13,848 nucleotides of DNA. It comes from Pseudomonadota bacterium. GTDB lineage: Bacteria > Pseudomonadota > Alphaproteobacteria > Rhizobiales > Xanthobacteraceae. The stretch spans positions 1 through 13,848 of the forward strand of contig JAEZEY010000029.1 in NCBI GenBank assembly GCA_023432845.1, given 5' to 3'. The translations under genes were made by a program, and so were the position numbers. The notes under the pieces are model-generated. The model saw only the letters and a program-made list of their open reading frames with translations. It made no database searches and was not told the origin of the DNA. Numbering within the stretch: the stretch's first letter is position 1; the number at the start of each line of letters is the position of its first letter. Positions 1 to 6,446 of the stretch are shown here, piece by piece.

Positions 1-1049
1 GACTCGCAGGCCCACTGGTCGTGCACGTTGATGTCCGCGCCCATGCCGGTATAGGTCTCGCTCTCCTGCTCGTGCGGATCGAAACCGTAATCGTTGCTCT
101 TGCTGCGGTTCGGGATGTAGTCCGGCAGTTGATAGAGCTCGAGACGCTGGTTGCGCATCGTATCCTTGTCCACCGGCTTACCGAACGACGTGAAGATCGC
201 GTACCAATAGTGTTTGGTATCGTCGATCGGCACGTGCCACTGCGATATCGTCATCTCTCGGCTCATCGGAATCATGAAGGCGTTGGGGAAGACGAGATTG
301 GTGACGCGCACATGGGTGGAAGCGTCACTGATCTGCCGCAGCGTCACGATGCGGAAGCCGTAGTCGGTCTCGTCGACCTCGATGCGCGGCCGCGTCACCT
401 CGCGCATGATCTGCGTCATCGGCATGTCTGCGTCCTTGGTGTTGTCGCGGAACATCTTGCCGTAGCCCTTGGTCGGGTCCTCATCGTGGAAGAAGCGATG
501 CAGGAATGAGGTGTGCACCGGGTCGATGCCGACCTCGAGCGATTGCAGCCAGTTGCAGTCGATCATGCCCTTGAACGCGAAAGTGTGGCTGTCCGGCGCG
601 ACGAAGCAGTCGAAATGCGGGAACGCCGGCGGCTCGCCCCCACCGAGATAGGCGAACAGGATGCCGCTCTTCTCAACGACCGGATAGGCCTTCTGCTTGA
701 TGTTGGCGCAGAGGTTGCTGTTATCCGGCTCGGCCGGCGTTTCGAGGCACTTGCCGTCGATGTCGAACAGCCAGCCATGGAAGGCGCAGCGCAGGCCGCC
801 GTCCTCCAGGCGGCCGAAGGCGAGGTCGGTGCCGCGGTGCGGGCAGTGACGGCCGACAAGGCCGTAGCGGCCCTTGTCGTCCTTGAAGATCACGAGGTCT
901 TCGCCGAACAGCCGCACCGGCTTGATCGGACGGTTGCCCTTGAGCTCATCCACCAGCGCCGCCGGCTGCCAATACTGCCGCATCAGTCGTCCGGCCGGCG
1001 TGCCCGGCCCGGTGCGGGTGATGAGATCGTTCTGCTCGGCGCTCAGCAT
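1..1049 (-). CDS. Rieske [2Fe-2S] aromatic ring-hydroxylating oxygenase, alpha subunit (3'-truncated by window)
   Basis: Catalytic subunit of a Rieske non-haem iron oxygenase, which inserts oxygen into an aromatic or similar substrate using electrons from a reductase. 349 codons are visible; the stop lies beyond the left edge. The Rieske centre is C69-P-H71 and C88-A-F-H91 (CxH-16-CxxH). The mononuclear iron site is NWLQSLEVGIDPVHTSFLH, giving bridging D176 and ligands H179 and H184. The probable third ligand is D344 in INVHDQW, just before the cut. Spacing and the N-terminal 'GTPAGRLMRQYWQPA' resemble the phthalate 4,5-dioxygenase/vanillate demethylase-like single-component group. The ATG at 1049 is preceded by a strong AGGGGAGG five bases upstream. 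No reductase or ferredoxin gene is visible, so partner and substrate are unknown. Family call is secure; substrate is not. Confidence 0.93.
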   Translation of the reverse strand, partial: MLSAEQNDLITRTGPGTPAGRLMRQYWQPAALVDELKGNRPIKPVRLFGEDLVIFKDDKGRYGLVGRHCPHRGTDLAFGRLEDGGLRCAFHGWLFDIDGKCLETPAEPDNSNLCANIKQKAYPVVEKSGILFAYLGGGEPPAFPHFDCFVAPDSHTFAFKGMIDCNWLQSLEVGIDPVHTSFLHRFFHDEDPTKGYGKMFRDNTKDADMPMTQIMREVTRPRIEVDETDYGFRIVTLRQISDASTHVRVTNLVFPNAFMIPMSREMTISQWHVPIDDTKHYWYAIFTSFGKPVDKDTMRNQRLELYQLPDYIPNRSKSNDYGFDPHEQESETYTGMGADINVHDQWACE

Positions 1050-1073
1050 AGCGTCCTCCCCTCGTGTCTTATG

Positions 1074-1095
1074 CGCGCTAGTGGCGAATAGCGCG
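1074..1095. promoter_or_regulatory. Inverted repeat upstream of the Rieske oxygenase gene
   Basis: CGCGCTA (1074-1080) and TAGCGCG (1089-1095) are perfect 7-base inverted arms around an 8-base spacer. They lie 24 bases upstream of the oxygenase start. It could be an operator or a leader hairpin; the sequence alone does not decide. Confidence 0.35.
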
Positions 1096-1176
1096 GGGCA
1101 ACCCCAAGCCATCCGTCAGCTTCGCTTTGGACTTATTCGATCACAGACCGGCGGGATGAAAAAGACGCCGCAACAC

Positions 1177-1206
1177 GAAAAAGGCCGGCGCTAAGGCCGG
1201 CCTTGT
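1177..1206 (-). terminator. Intrinsic terminator of the 121-aa protein gene
   Basis: AAGGCCGGC (1181-1189) and GCCGGCCTT (1196-1204) form a perfect 9-bp stem with a 6-base loop. Read on the minus strand it is followed by a run of five T (1182-1178), and it begins 27 bases after the stop of the gene ending at 1231. This is the classical rho-independent layout and separates that gene from the oxygenase gene. Confidence 0.8.
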
Positions 1207-1230
1207 TCCACGTCGGAAATATGTTTCGCG

Positions 1231-1596
1231 TCAGCCGGTCCGCGCGGCGATGCCGTGATCGAGGCGGCGACGCCAGGCGCTCTGACGTAGGCTCTTGAGG
1301 CTCCGCGCGGCAGTCCTCGCGTCGGCGCGGCTGGCCGTTGCATAGGTGCGATATTCGAGATCGTTGACGCGCGGCACCAAAGGCTGCTTGCCGAACAGGC
1401 GGGCGAAGGCGCTCACGCCGCCGTTCACCTTGAGCTCGGAGATCGCATTGGCGACATTGTTCGCCGAACCGAAGGCGACAACGCGGCCGGTCATCGTGTG
1501 TCGCACTTCATAAACGCCCGGCCCGATCGGCGCTTCGACAACACCACCAGCCTGCGCGTCGGGAAACCGTTTCCACGCACTCCAATACTGTACCAT
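1231..1596 (-). CDS. Small protein with degenerate GIY-YIG-like domain, function unknown
   Basis: 121 residues, monocistronic. Residues 25-55 read as a GIY-YIG-like beta-hairpin and helix: GPGVYEVRH (25-33, GVY in place of GIY), then TGRVVAFGSANNVANAI (36-52, AFG in place of YIG, followed by a helix). The catalytic Tyr of the second motif is Phe, and I cannot find the usual catalytic Arg and Glu, so nuclease activity is doubtful. The C-terminus (90-121) is very basic and could bind nucleic acid. The N-terminus 'MVQYWSAWKRFPD' is Trp-rich. There is no signal peptide. It has its own terminator and a possible promoter. The GIY-YIG link is my pattern reading and needs a profile search. The start at 1596 has only a weak ribosome site (AAGGG). 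Confidence 0.7.
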   Translation of the reverse strand: MVQYWSAWKRFPDAQAGGVVEAPIGPGVYEVRHTMTGRVVAFGSANNVANAISELKVNGGVSAFARLFGKQPLVPRVNDLEYRTYATASRADARTAARSLKSLRQSAWRRRLDHGIAARTG

Positions 1597-1640
1597 GACC
1601 GTAAGCCCTTACCCGGCAGAAATCCGTTTTCAGAACGCAC

Positions 1641-1668
1641 GAAGTAAGCATTGGTTGCGCGCCGTCAA
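1641..1668 (-). promoter_or_regulatory. Candidate promoter for the 121-aa protein gene
   Basis: On the minus strand TTGACG (1668-1663) is followed by a 16-base spacer and TACTTC (1646-1641), leaving a leader of about 35-40 bases to the start at 1596. The -35 is good and the -10 is poor, so support is modest. Confidence 0.35.
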
Positions 1669-1708
1669 CTCGGACGTGTTGATAAATATCAGCTATGCGT
1701 CTTTCCTA

Positions 1709-1736
1709 GGCGAATTCGCCGTCACATCCGCGTGAC
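1709..1736. repeat. Two adjacent palindromes in the intergenic region
   Basis: GGCGAATTCGCC (1709-1720) is a perfect 12-base palindrome. It abuts GTCAC-6-GTGAC (1721-1736), a second inverted repeat. They lie between the MBL-fold gene and the 121-aa gene, about 40 bases upstream of the candidate promoter of the latter. Operator sites are possible. Confidence 0.4.
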
Positions 1737-1820
1737 AGAGATCACAGAAGTGCTCTTTTACGGGACACGGAGACGCGAATTCAGGCTTGCCCGGAAATTG
1801 GCCAGGGCTGCAGTCCGCAG

Positions 1821-2681
1821 TTAACGGCCTGTCATTACTAGAATTTTTGGCTTCACTGGTAATGTCGTCTTGGAAATCACGGTCGATGGTATTTCGAGCA
1901 CCTCGATCTCCCACTCCTGCCGCATGCGGCTGAGGAAGCGGTCGAGCGAGTAGCCGCTGAAATAGTGCATCGGGATCAGGAGCGGCGCTTTCAACGCGTG
2001 CAGCACCTCGATCATGCCGTCGAGATCGAGGGTGTAGCTGCCGTCGACCGGGACCATCACCACGTCGACGCGCCCCATCTCGTCGAGCTGCGCCTGAGTC
2101 AGCGTGTGATGCAGGTGACCCAGGTGAGCGATGCAAAGATTGGCAATCTCGAAAACGAAGATCGAATTGCCGTGGCGTTCGGTGCCGCCGTCATAGGTGC
2201 GGATGTTGGTCGGCACGTTGCGTACGCGCACGTCCTTGAACGTCATGTCAATGCGCGCGGGCTGTCCGTCGCCGGCCCAGCCACGCAGTACATGCGCAAT
2301 GCCCGGATCCGGCCGATGCGTGTAGTGCGTCGAATGCGCATGGTTCATCGTGACGATGTCCGGCAGCACGTTCGGCCTGACATACTCATTGTAATCGGTG
2401 GCGATGCGAACGAGCTGCGGGCTTTCGACCAGAAAAGTCGCGTGACCGACGAAGGTGATGCGGACCTGATCGGCGGCCAGCGCCGCGAGCTTGCGCGAGC
2501 CCGGGTCGAATGAGGCCCGCCGGAACACCGGCGAGCGCGAGGCCACCAGGCCCGGGCAGTTCTCACGCATTTCCGGTTTGGCCGGCTGCGCCGGAGAAGC
2601 GCCCTGTGCCAGCGCCTGAGCGCTCGGGCCGACGGCAAGCCCCGCCGCCAGCAGCGCTATCCTTAGAGTCGTGCTTCCCAT
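1821..2681 (-). CDS. Exported metallo-beta-lactamase-fold (UlaG-like) protein with altered metal motifs
   Basis: 286 residues. An N-terminal signal peptide (about 1-26: MGSTTLRIALLAAGLAV, then a probable A-L-A cleavage) predicts a periplasmic protein. The fold is shown by FVGHATFLVES (77-87), TDYNEYV (95-101), NHAHSTH (113-119), HGN (170-172), HLGHLHH (186-192), PVDG (211-214) and PMHYF (237-241), in the order of the beta-lactamase_B_3/UlaG-like superfamily. The usual HxHxDH is HAHSTH, so the second-metal Asp is Thr118. The usual HLGD motif reads HLGH, so the bridging Asp is His189. It may bind one metal, use a different set, or be a specialised hydrolase; the substrate is unknown. I chose the ATG at 2681 over an in-frame GTG at 2711 because it puts the signal peptide at the N-terminus. 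No terminator is visible downstream. Confidence 0.82.
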   Translation of the reverse strand: MGSTTLRIALLAAGLAVGPSAQALAQGASPAQPAKPEMRENCPGLVASRSPVFRRASFDPGSRKLAALAADQVRITFVGHATFLVESPQLVRIATDYNEYVRPNVLPDIVTMNHAHSTHYTHRPDPGIAHVLRGWAGDGQPARIDMTFKDVRVRNVPTNIRTYDGGTERHGNSIFVFEIANLCIAHLGHLHHTLTQAQLDEMGRVDVVMVPVDGSYTLDLDGMIEVLHALKAPLLIPMHYFSGYSLDRFLSRMRQEWEIEVLEIPSTVISKTTLPVKPKILVMTGR

Positions 2682-2685
2682 GTCA

Positions 2686-2747
2686 TACCGACCATGTCGA
2701 ACCGCTCGCACTCATCCGGCGGCAACAAATCTGACATGGTTCGGGTA
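2686..2747. repeat. Imperfect inverted repeat upstream of the MBL-fold gene
   Basis: TACCGACCATGTC (2686-2698) faces GACATGGTTCGGGTA (2733-2747), whose complement TACCCGAACCATGTC matches with two single-base gaps. The inner arm begins 5 bases before the chosen start at 2681. It could be an operator or chance. Confidence 0.25.
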
Positions 2748-2814
2748 CGGCCGCCACCGGCCTCACGGCAATATGAAGCGGCGCTTGGTCGCTGCTGTAT
2801 GAGTTTCTTCGGCG

Positions 2815-3789
2815 CTATTCGAAGGAACGGCGGTCACGCATCGACACGATGATGCCCCTGGGGGTCGTTACCACCCAGCGGCCATCAAGGCGGCGGATCG
2901 ACTCGACGGGCCCGAGGCCCGGCAGCGGCGCGCCGGGAACCACCTGATAGATGTCGCCGGAACGGCCCTGCACATAGACATAGCCATTGTAGGCACCGCG
3001 GATCGACCAGTCGCGCACGATGGGTGGGCGGGCCGGCTGGGTCTGCGCCATCGCCACGCGCGGCGCCGGCTTCGGTGTCGGCACGTCAGCATAGGTGGGC
3101 GTCGCGGGCGTCGTCTGCGGCGGCGAGATCGAACCGGTGACGTCGGCCTGCTCTTTCTTGAAACGCTCGCTGATGCGCTGGTTGATCTTGTCGCTGATCG
3201 CCTTTTCAAGGCTCGCAGCCTGTGTCCGGGTCGTCTTGGTCGAGGCCTCGAGATTGGATTTCAGCGTCGTCAGCTCCTTGGCCATCCTGGCCAGGAACTG
3301 CTGCATCGCCTTCTTTTCTTCCTGGGCGGCGACGTCGACCTTCGGCGCTTCCTTGAAACTGCCGATAAAATAGGTCCCGGCGATCGCACCGAACCCCGCG
3401 CCGATCGCAACCGCCGCAGCGAGCCGCATGGCACGCCAGTGGCGCGGCTTGAGCATCGCACGCCGGCGTGGCTCCTCGATCTCGAGCGGCTCGAAGGGCG
3501 GCTCGTTGTCGAAATTGTGCGGCACCAGCACCAGTGCGTTAAGCGCCTTGCCTCGGCCGGCTTCGACCTCGGGCTCCGCCTTCGGCTCGATCGTCTCTTC
3601 CTCGATGGCGACCGGCTCGCTGACGGCCGGCGAGATCGACGGCGACTCAACCTCAGGCAAATTGCCCGGGACCCCGCCTGTGACCTCGGCCGTTGGCTCA
3701 GCACCAGCGTCAGCGGCAGGCGGCGACAAGCCGCGATCGTCACCCTTCTGCTCGAAACCTTTGCGCTCGAACTCGTTGGGGTCGGCCAT
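2815..3789 (-). CDS. Membrane-anchored coiled-coil protein with periplasmic C-terminal domain, function unknown
   Basis: 324 residues in five parts. Residues 1-105 are an acidic, Pro/Glu-rich and probably disordered cytoplasmic region. Residues 106-121 are a basic stretch (PRRRAMLKPRHWRAMR). Residues 122-144 form a Gly/Ala-rich single membrane span. Residues 155-215 are a charged, probably coiled-coil helix. Residues 220-257 are a Pro/Thr/Ala-rich linker. Residues 258-318 are a compact, probably beta-rich domain: DWSIRGAYNGYVYVQGRSG, then DIYQVVPGAPLPG and WVVTTPRGIIV. The basic flank before the span predicts N-in, C-out topology. I do not recognise a named family; it looks like a conserved hypothetical envelope protein of this order. 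A GGAG lies 8-11 bases before the ATG. It follows the adenosine kinase-like gene on the same strand, but a hairpin and a repeat cluster intervene, suggesting separate control. Confidence 0.85.
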   Translation of the reverse strand: MADPNEFERKGFEQKGDDRGLSPPAADAGAEPTAEVTGGVPGNLPEVESPSISPAVSEPVAIEEETIEPKAEPEVEAGRGKALNALVLVPHNFDNEPPFEPLEIEEPRRRAMLKPRHWRAMRLAAAVAIGAGFGAIAGTYFIGSFKEAPKVDVAAQEEKKAMQQFLARMAKELTTLKSNLEASTKTTRTQAASLEKAISDKINQRISERFKKEQADVTGSISPPQTTPATPTYADVPTPKPAPRVAMAQTQPARPPIVRDWSIRGAYNGYVYVQGRSGDIYQVVPGAPLPGLGPVESIRRLDGRWVVTTPRGIIVSMRDRRSFE

Positions 3790-3813
3790 GGGATTGCTCC
3801 GGGCAGGTGTTCA

Positions 3814-3850
3814 CCAATCGGTAACCCTTGATGGTTACCAATTGGTTACC
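3814..3850. repeat. Cluster of three GGTWACC heptamers (candidate operator)
   Basis: GGTAACC (3820-3826), GGTTACC (3833-3839) and GGTTACC (3844-3850) lie 25-61 bases upstream of the coiled-coil protein start. The first two are embedded in a 13-base inverted repeat with one mismatch (3814-3826 and 3833-3845, 6-base spacer). The last two flank the palindrome CCAATTGG. Repeated palindromic half-sites this close to a start codon suggest a protein-binding site or leader hairpin. Confidence 0.5.
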
Positions 3851-3860
3851 GGAGCCCGGA

Positions 3861-3878
3861 CGAGCGGCCTGCCGCTCG
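3861..3878 (-). terminator. Stem-loop after the adenosine kinase-like gene
   Basis: CGAGCGGC (3861-3868) and GCCGCTCG (3871-3878) are perfect 8-base arms starting 9 bases after the kinase stop. There is no T run on the minus strand, so it may be a processing or stability hairpin rather than an intrinsic terminator. Confidence 0.4.
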
Positions 3879-3887
3879 GCCGATGGC

Positions 3888-4889
3888 CTACAGAACGAGG
3901 CCGTTTTCCGCCGCCCGCGCCTGCAGCGACACCGCCGGACGGGCGCCCACGTGCTGGATGACTTCGGACGCCGCCAGCGCGCCGAGCCGGGCCGAAGTCT
4001 TGTTGTCCTTGCCGCGGGCCAGGCCCGAGAGGAAGCCGGCGGCGAACAGATCGCCGGCGCCGGTCACATCGACGACCTTGTCGACGCGCATGGCCTCGAC
4101 CGCTTCGGTGCGGTCCGGCGTCACCACCACGCAGCCTTTCTCGCTGCGCGTCACCACGGCGAGCTTCGCATCCTTCTGCAGCGCCAGTGCGGCGGTGGCG
4201 AAGTCGGAAGTCTCGTACAGGCTGTGCAGTTCGTGTTCGTTGGCAAAGACGATATCGACCGTACCCTTGCGGATGAGATCGAGGAATTCACCGCGATAGC
4301 GATCGACGCAGAACGAGTCCGACAGAGTGAGCGCGACCTTGCGGCCGGCCTTGTGGGCGATGTCTGCCGCCTTGACGAAGGCTTCCTTGGCGTGCGGCGG
4401 GTCCCACAGATAGCCTTCGAGATAGACCACCGCAGCCGACGCGATCATGGCTTCGTCGATGTCGGCGGGCTTCAGGTCCTGCGCCGCGCCGAGATAGGTG
4501 TTCATGGTGCGCTCGCCGTCCGGCGTCACCATGATGTAGCAGCGCGCGGTCGAGGGGCCGTCGCTCGCCGGCTTGGTCTCGAATGCAACGCGCGCGGCGC
4601 GGATATCGTGGGCGAAGGCCTTTCCCAACGGATCGTCCTTCACCTTGCCGACGAAGGCCGCCTTGCAGCCGAATGAGGCGACACCGACAATAGTGTTGGC
4701 CGCCGAACCGCCCGAGGCTTCCGTCGCCGGGCCCATGGCATCGTAGATCTTGGCGGCGCGCGCCTCGTCGATCAGCGCCATGCCGCCTTTATGCATCCCC
4801 TGCGCCACCAGGAAGTCGTCTTCGGCACGGGCAATCACGTCGACAATGGCGTTGCCGATGCCGAGAACGTCGTAACGGGGAGCGGTCAT
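3888..4889 (-). CDS. PfkB-family carbohydrate kinase, probable adenosine kinase
   Basis: 333 residues, normal for the ribokinase/PfkB family. It probably phosphorylates adenosine to AMP with ATP in purine salvage. Seen: N-terminal GIGNAIVDV (10-18); the first PfkB signature region with GGSAANT (60-66) and VGKVKDDPLG (80-89); ANEHEL (216-221); and the second signature DVTGAGDLFAAGFL (274-287) with catalytic base D280 and the GAGD anion hole. The adenosine assignment rests on overall resemblance to alphaproteobacterial proteins so labelled; a sugar or other nucleoside remains possible. I chose the ATG at 4889 (AAAGGA upstream) over an in-frame upstream start at 4922, because the protein then begins as its relatives do. 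A 38-residue membrane protein gene ends 75 bases upstream on the same strand. Confidence 0.92.
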   Translation of the reverse strand: MTAPRYDVLGIGNAIVDVIARAEDDFLVAQGMHKGGMALIDEARAAKIYDAMGPATEASGGSAANTIVGVASFGCKAAFVGKVKDDPLGKAFAHDIRAARVAFETKPASDGPSTARCYIMVTPDGERTMNTYLGAAQDLKPADIDEAMIASAAVVYLEGYLWDPPHAKEAFVKAADIAHKAGRKVALTLSDSFCVDRYRGEFLDLIRKGTVDIVFANEHELHSLYETSDFATAALALQKDAKLAVVTRSEKGCVVVTPDRTEAVEAMRVDKVVDVTGAGDLFAAGFLSGLARGKDNKTSARLGALAASEVIQHVGARPAVSLQARAAENGLVL

Positions 4890-4912
4890 GGAAGGTCCTT
4901 TTCTGGGGGCAG

Positions 4913-4929
4913 CGCGCGTCAAACGCGCG
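4913..4929. other. Short perfect stem-loop between the microprotein and kinase genes
   Basis: CGCGCGT (4913-4919) and ACGCGCG (4923-4929) are perfect arms with a 3-base loop. The structure ends 24 bases before the kinase start. With no T run, it may be an mRNA processing or attenuation hairpin in a shared transcript. Confidence 0.3.
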
Positions 4930-4964
4930 GCACTATAACGACCGGCGCGGCGGCCTTCGAGGCC

Positions 4965-5081
4965 CTAGTGAACGGGCGGAAGCCTCTTCAGCACTTCGAG
5001 ACTCCACCACAGGAAGTAGCCCCCGATCAGAATGCCGAGGGCGATCTTCACCAACTGGACGACAAGTTCGTCTTTGCTCAT
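4965..5081 (-). CDS. 38-residue single-span membrane microprotein
   Basis: A short reading frame (38 residues) begins MSKDELVVQLVKIALG and ends KRLPPVH. Residues about 8-28 form one hydrophobic span (VQLVKIALGILIGGYFLWWS) with a GxxxGG packing motif and a Trp-Trp pair near its end. An acidic N-terminus and basic LKRLPP C-terminus suggest a single-pass inner membrane protein. A GGTGAG lies 6-11 bases before the ATG. The combination of ribosome site, ideal membrane span and amphipathic ends makes chance unlikely. It sits upstream of the kinase on the same strand, divergent from trpS. No function can be assigned; a small subunit or regulator of a membrane complex is possible. Confidence 0.72.
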   Translation of the reverse strand: MSKDELVVQLVKIALGILIGGYFLWWSLEVLKRLPPVH

Positions 5082-5196
5082 AAAAGCTCACCGGGCGCGC
5101 GCGAAATGAAGCGGGCCTCACCTAGCATTCAACGTCCGCCGTCACAAACCGGTCTGCCCACGCGCCGGAGGCGATGGCCCACGACACCGCCCTTGC

Positions 5197-5217
5197 GTCA
5201 CGTCGCCCCGGCGTGAC
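5197..5217. promoter_or_regulatory. Inverted repeat in the divergent trpS/microprotein region
   Basis: GTCACG (5197-5202) and CGTGAC (5212-5217) are perfect 6-base arms with a 9-base spacer, about 53 bases upstream of trpS and in the 188-base region shared with the divergent microprotein gene. No convincing -35/-10 pair was found in this region, which otherwise holds nothing I recognise. Confidence 0.25.
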
Positions 5218-5269
5218 ATAGACGCCTCGCAGCGCGCTCCACCTGCGCAGGCCGTCCAAGGGTATTACT

Positions 5270-6316
5270 ATGTCATTCAAGGAATTGGTTTTTTCCGGCG
5301 TGCAACCGACCGGCAACCTGCATCTCGGCAACTACCTCGGCGCCATCAAGCGTTTTGTCGAACTGCAGAACAACCATGACTGCATCTATTGCGTCGTGGA
5401 CATGCATGCGATCACGGTGCCGGTGGGGGTCTGGGGCGGCCCCGAAGGCCTGACACGCGCCACGCGCGAGGTTACCGCGGCCTTCATCGCCAGCGGCATC
5501 GACCCCAAGAAGCATATCGTCTTCAACCAGAGCCAGGTGCACGAGCACGCCGAGCTGGCCTGGGTGTTCAATTGCGTCGCCCGCATCGGCTGGCTCAACC
5601 GCATGACCCAGTTCAAGGAGAAGGCCGGCAAGGACCGCGAAAATGCATCCGTGGGTCTCTATGCCTATCCGAACCTGATGGCGGCCGACATTCTGGTCTA
5701 TCGCGCCACGCATGTGCCGGTCGGCGAAGACCAGAAGCAGCATCTCGAATTGGCGCGCGACATCGCCCAGAAGTTCAATAACGATTTTTCCGAGTCGATC
5801 GCCGCGCGCGGCTTCGGCGACATGTTCTTCCCCTTGCCGGAGCCGATTATCCAGGGCCCGGCGACACGCATCATGAGCCTGCGCGACGGCTCGAAGAAGA
5901 TGTCGAAATCGGAGCCGTCCGATTATTCGCGCATCAATCTCACCGACGACGCCGACGCCATCGCGCAGAAGATCCGCAAGGCCAAGACCGATCCGGAGCC
6001 ATTGCCGAGCGAAGAAAAGGGTCTCGAGCCGCGTCCCGAAGCCGACAATCTTGTCGGCATCTACGCCGCGCTCAGCGATTCGACCAAGGCCGACGTATTA
6101 CGCGAATTCGGCGGCGCTCAGTTCTCCAACTTCAAGTCGGCGCTGGTCGATCTTGCCGTCACAGCGCTCGGGCCGATCGGCGGCGAGATGAAGCGGCTGG
6201 TGCAGGACCATGCTTATATCGACGCCGTTCTCGCCGACGGCTCGCAGCGGGCTTCGGCGATCGCCAGCAAAACGATGAAGTCGGTCAAGGACATTGTCGG
6301 CTTTGTACGCCGATAA
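5270..6316 (+). CDS. trpS: Tryptophanyl-tRNA synthetase
   Basis: 348 residues, normal for the bacterial class Ic enzyme that charges tRNA-Trp. The HIGH-equivalent is PTGNLHLGNYLGA (13-25) and the KMSKS loop is KKMSKSEPSD (209-218). D140 in YPNLMAADIL corresponds to the Asp that reads the tryptophan indole nitrogen. VGEDQKQHLELARDIA (151-166) is a further family signature. The ATG at 5270 is used because the protein starts MSFKELVFSGVQPTG as relatives do; an AAGG lies about 10 bases upstream. In related genomes I recall murJ (mviN) directly upstream, but here the upstream neighbours are a divergent microprotein and kinase. Downstream is the stress protein gene after a 130-base gap. Confidence 0.98.
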   Translation: MSFKELVFSGVQPTGNLHLGNYLGAIKRFVELQNNHDCIYCVVDMHAITVPVGVWGGPEGLTRATREVTAAFIASGIDPKKHIVFNQSQVHEHAELAWVFNCVARIGWLNRMTQFKEKAGKDRENASVGLYAYPNLMAADILVYRATHVPVGEDQKQHLELARDIAQKFNNDFSESIAARGFGDMFFPLPEPIIQGPATRIMSLRDGSKKMSKSEPSDYSRINLTDDADAIAQKIRKAKTDPEPLPSEEKGLEPRPEADNLVGIYAALSDSTKADVLREFGGAQFSNFKSALVDLAVTALGPIGGEMKRLVQDHAYIDAVLADGSQRASAIASKTMKSVKDIVGFVRR

Positions 6317-6360
6317 TACCGACCCTGTTTCTGCTGTGTAAAATGCGGGCAGCACCGCGC

Positions 6361-6375
6361 ACAAGCGAGGCTTGT
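6361..6375 (+). other. Short hairpin downstream of trpS
   Basis: ACAAGC (6361-6366), GAG, GCTTGT (6370-6375): a perfect 6-bp stem 45 bases after the trpS stop. No T run follows, so an intrinsic terminator is not supported. Confidence 0.25.
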
Positions 6376-6399
6376 CGCGTACCGCCGTAGCGTGGCAGC

Positions 6400-6428
6400 A
6401 TGTCAGAGTTGCGCGTCCTTGCTGACAT
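6400..6428. promoter_or_regulatory. Inverted repeat ahead of the universal stress protein gene
   Basis: ATGTCAG (6400-6406) and CTGACAT (6422-6428) are perfect 7-base arms with a 15-base spacer, ending 5 bases before the ribosome site AAGGGGAG (6434-6441). The spacing suits an operator or a leader stem that could control ribosome access. Confidence 0.35.
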
Positions 6429-6446
6429 CCGCCAAGGGGAGCCCCG

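Noticed and set aside
21..1091. Plus-strand frames over the left edge (21-509 and 513-1091)
   Set aside because: Both are antisense to the Rieske oxygenase, which has all cluster and iron ligands in frame.
1693..2136. Minus-strand frame ending in a Cys-rich tail (CPVKEHFCDLCHADV)
   Set aside because: Most of it overlaps the MBL-fold gene in another frame and is Arg/Pro/Ser-rich low-complexity sequence. The Cys motif is isolated and has no start or ribosome site of its own.
3828..4676. 282-residue plus-strand open frame
   Set aside because: It is antisense to the PfkB kinase, whose motifs and ribosome site are clear.
5122..5331. 69-residue minus-strand frame across the trpS start
   Set aside because: It overlaps the trpS N-terminus, has no recognisable feature and no supporting ribosome site.
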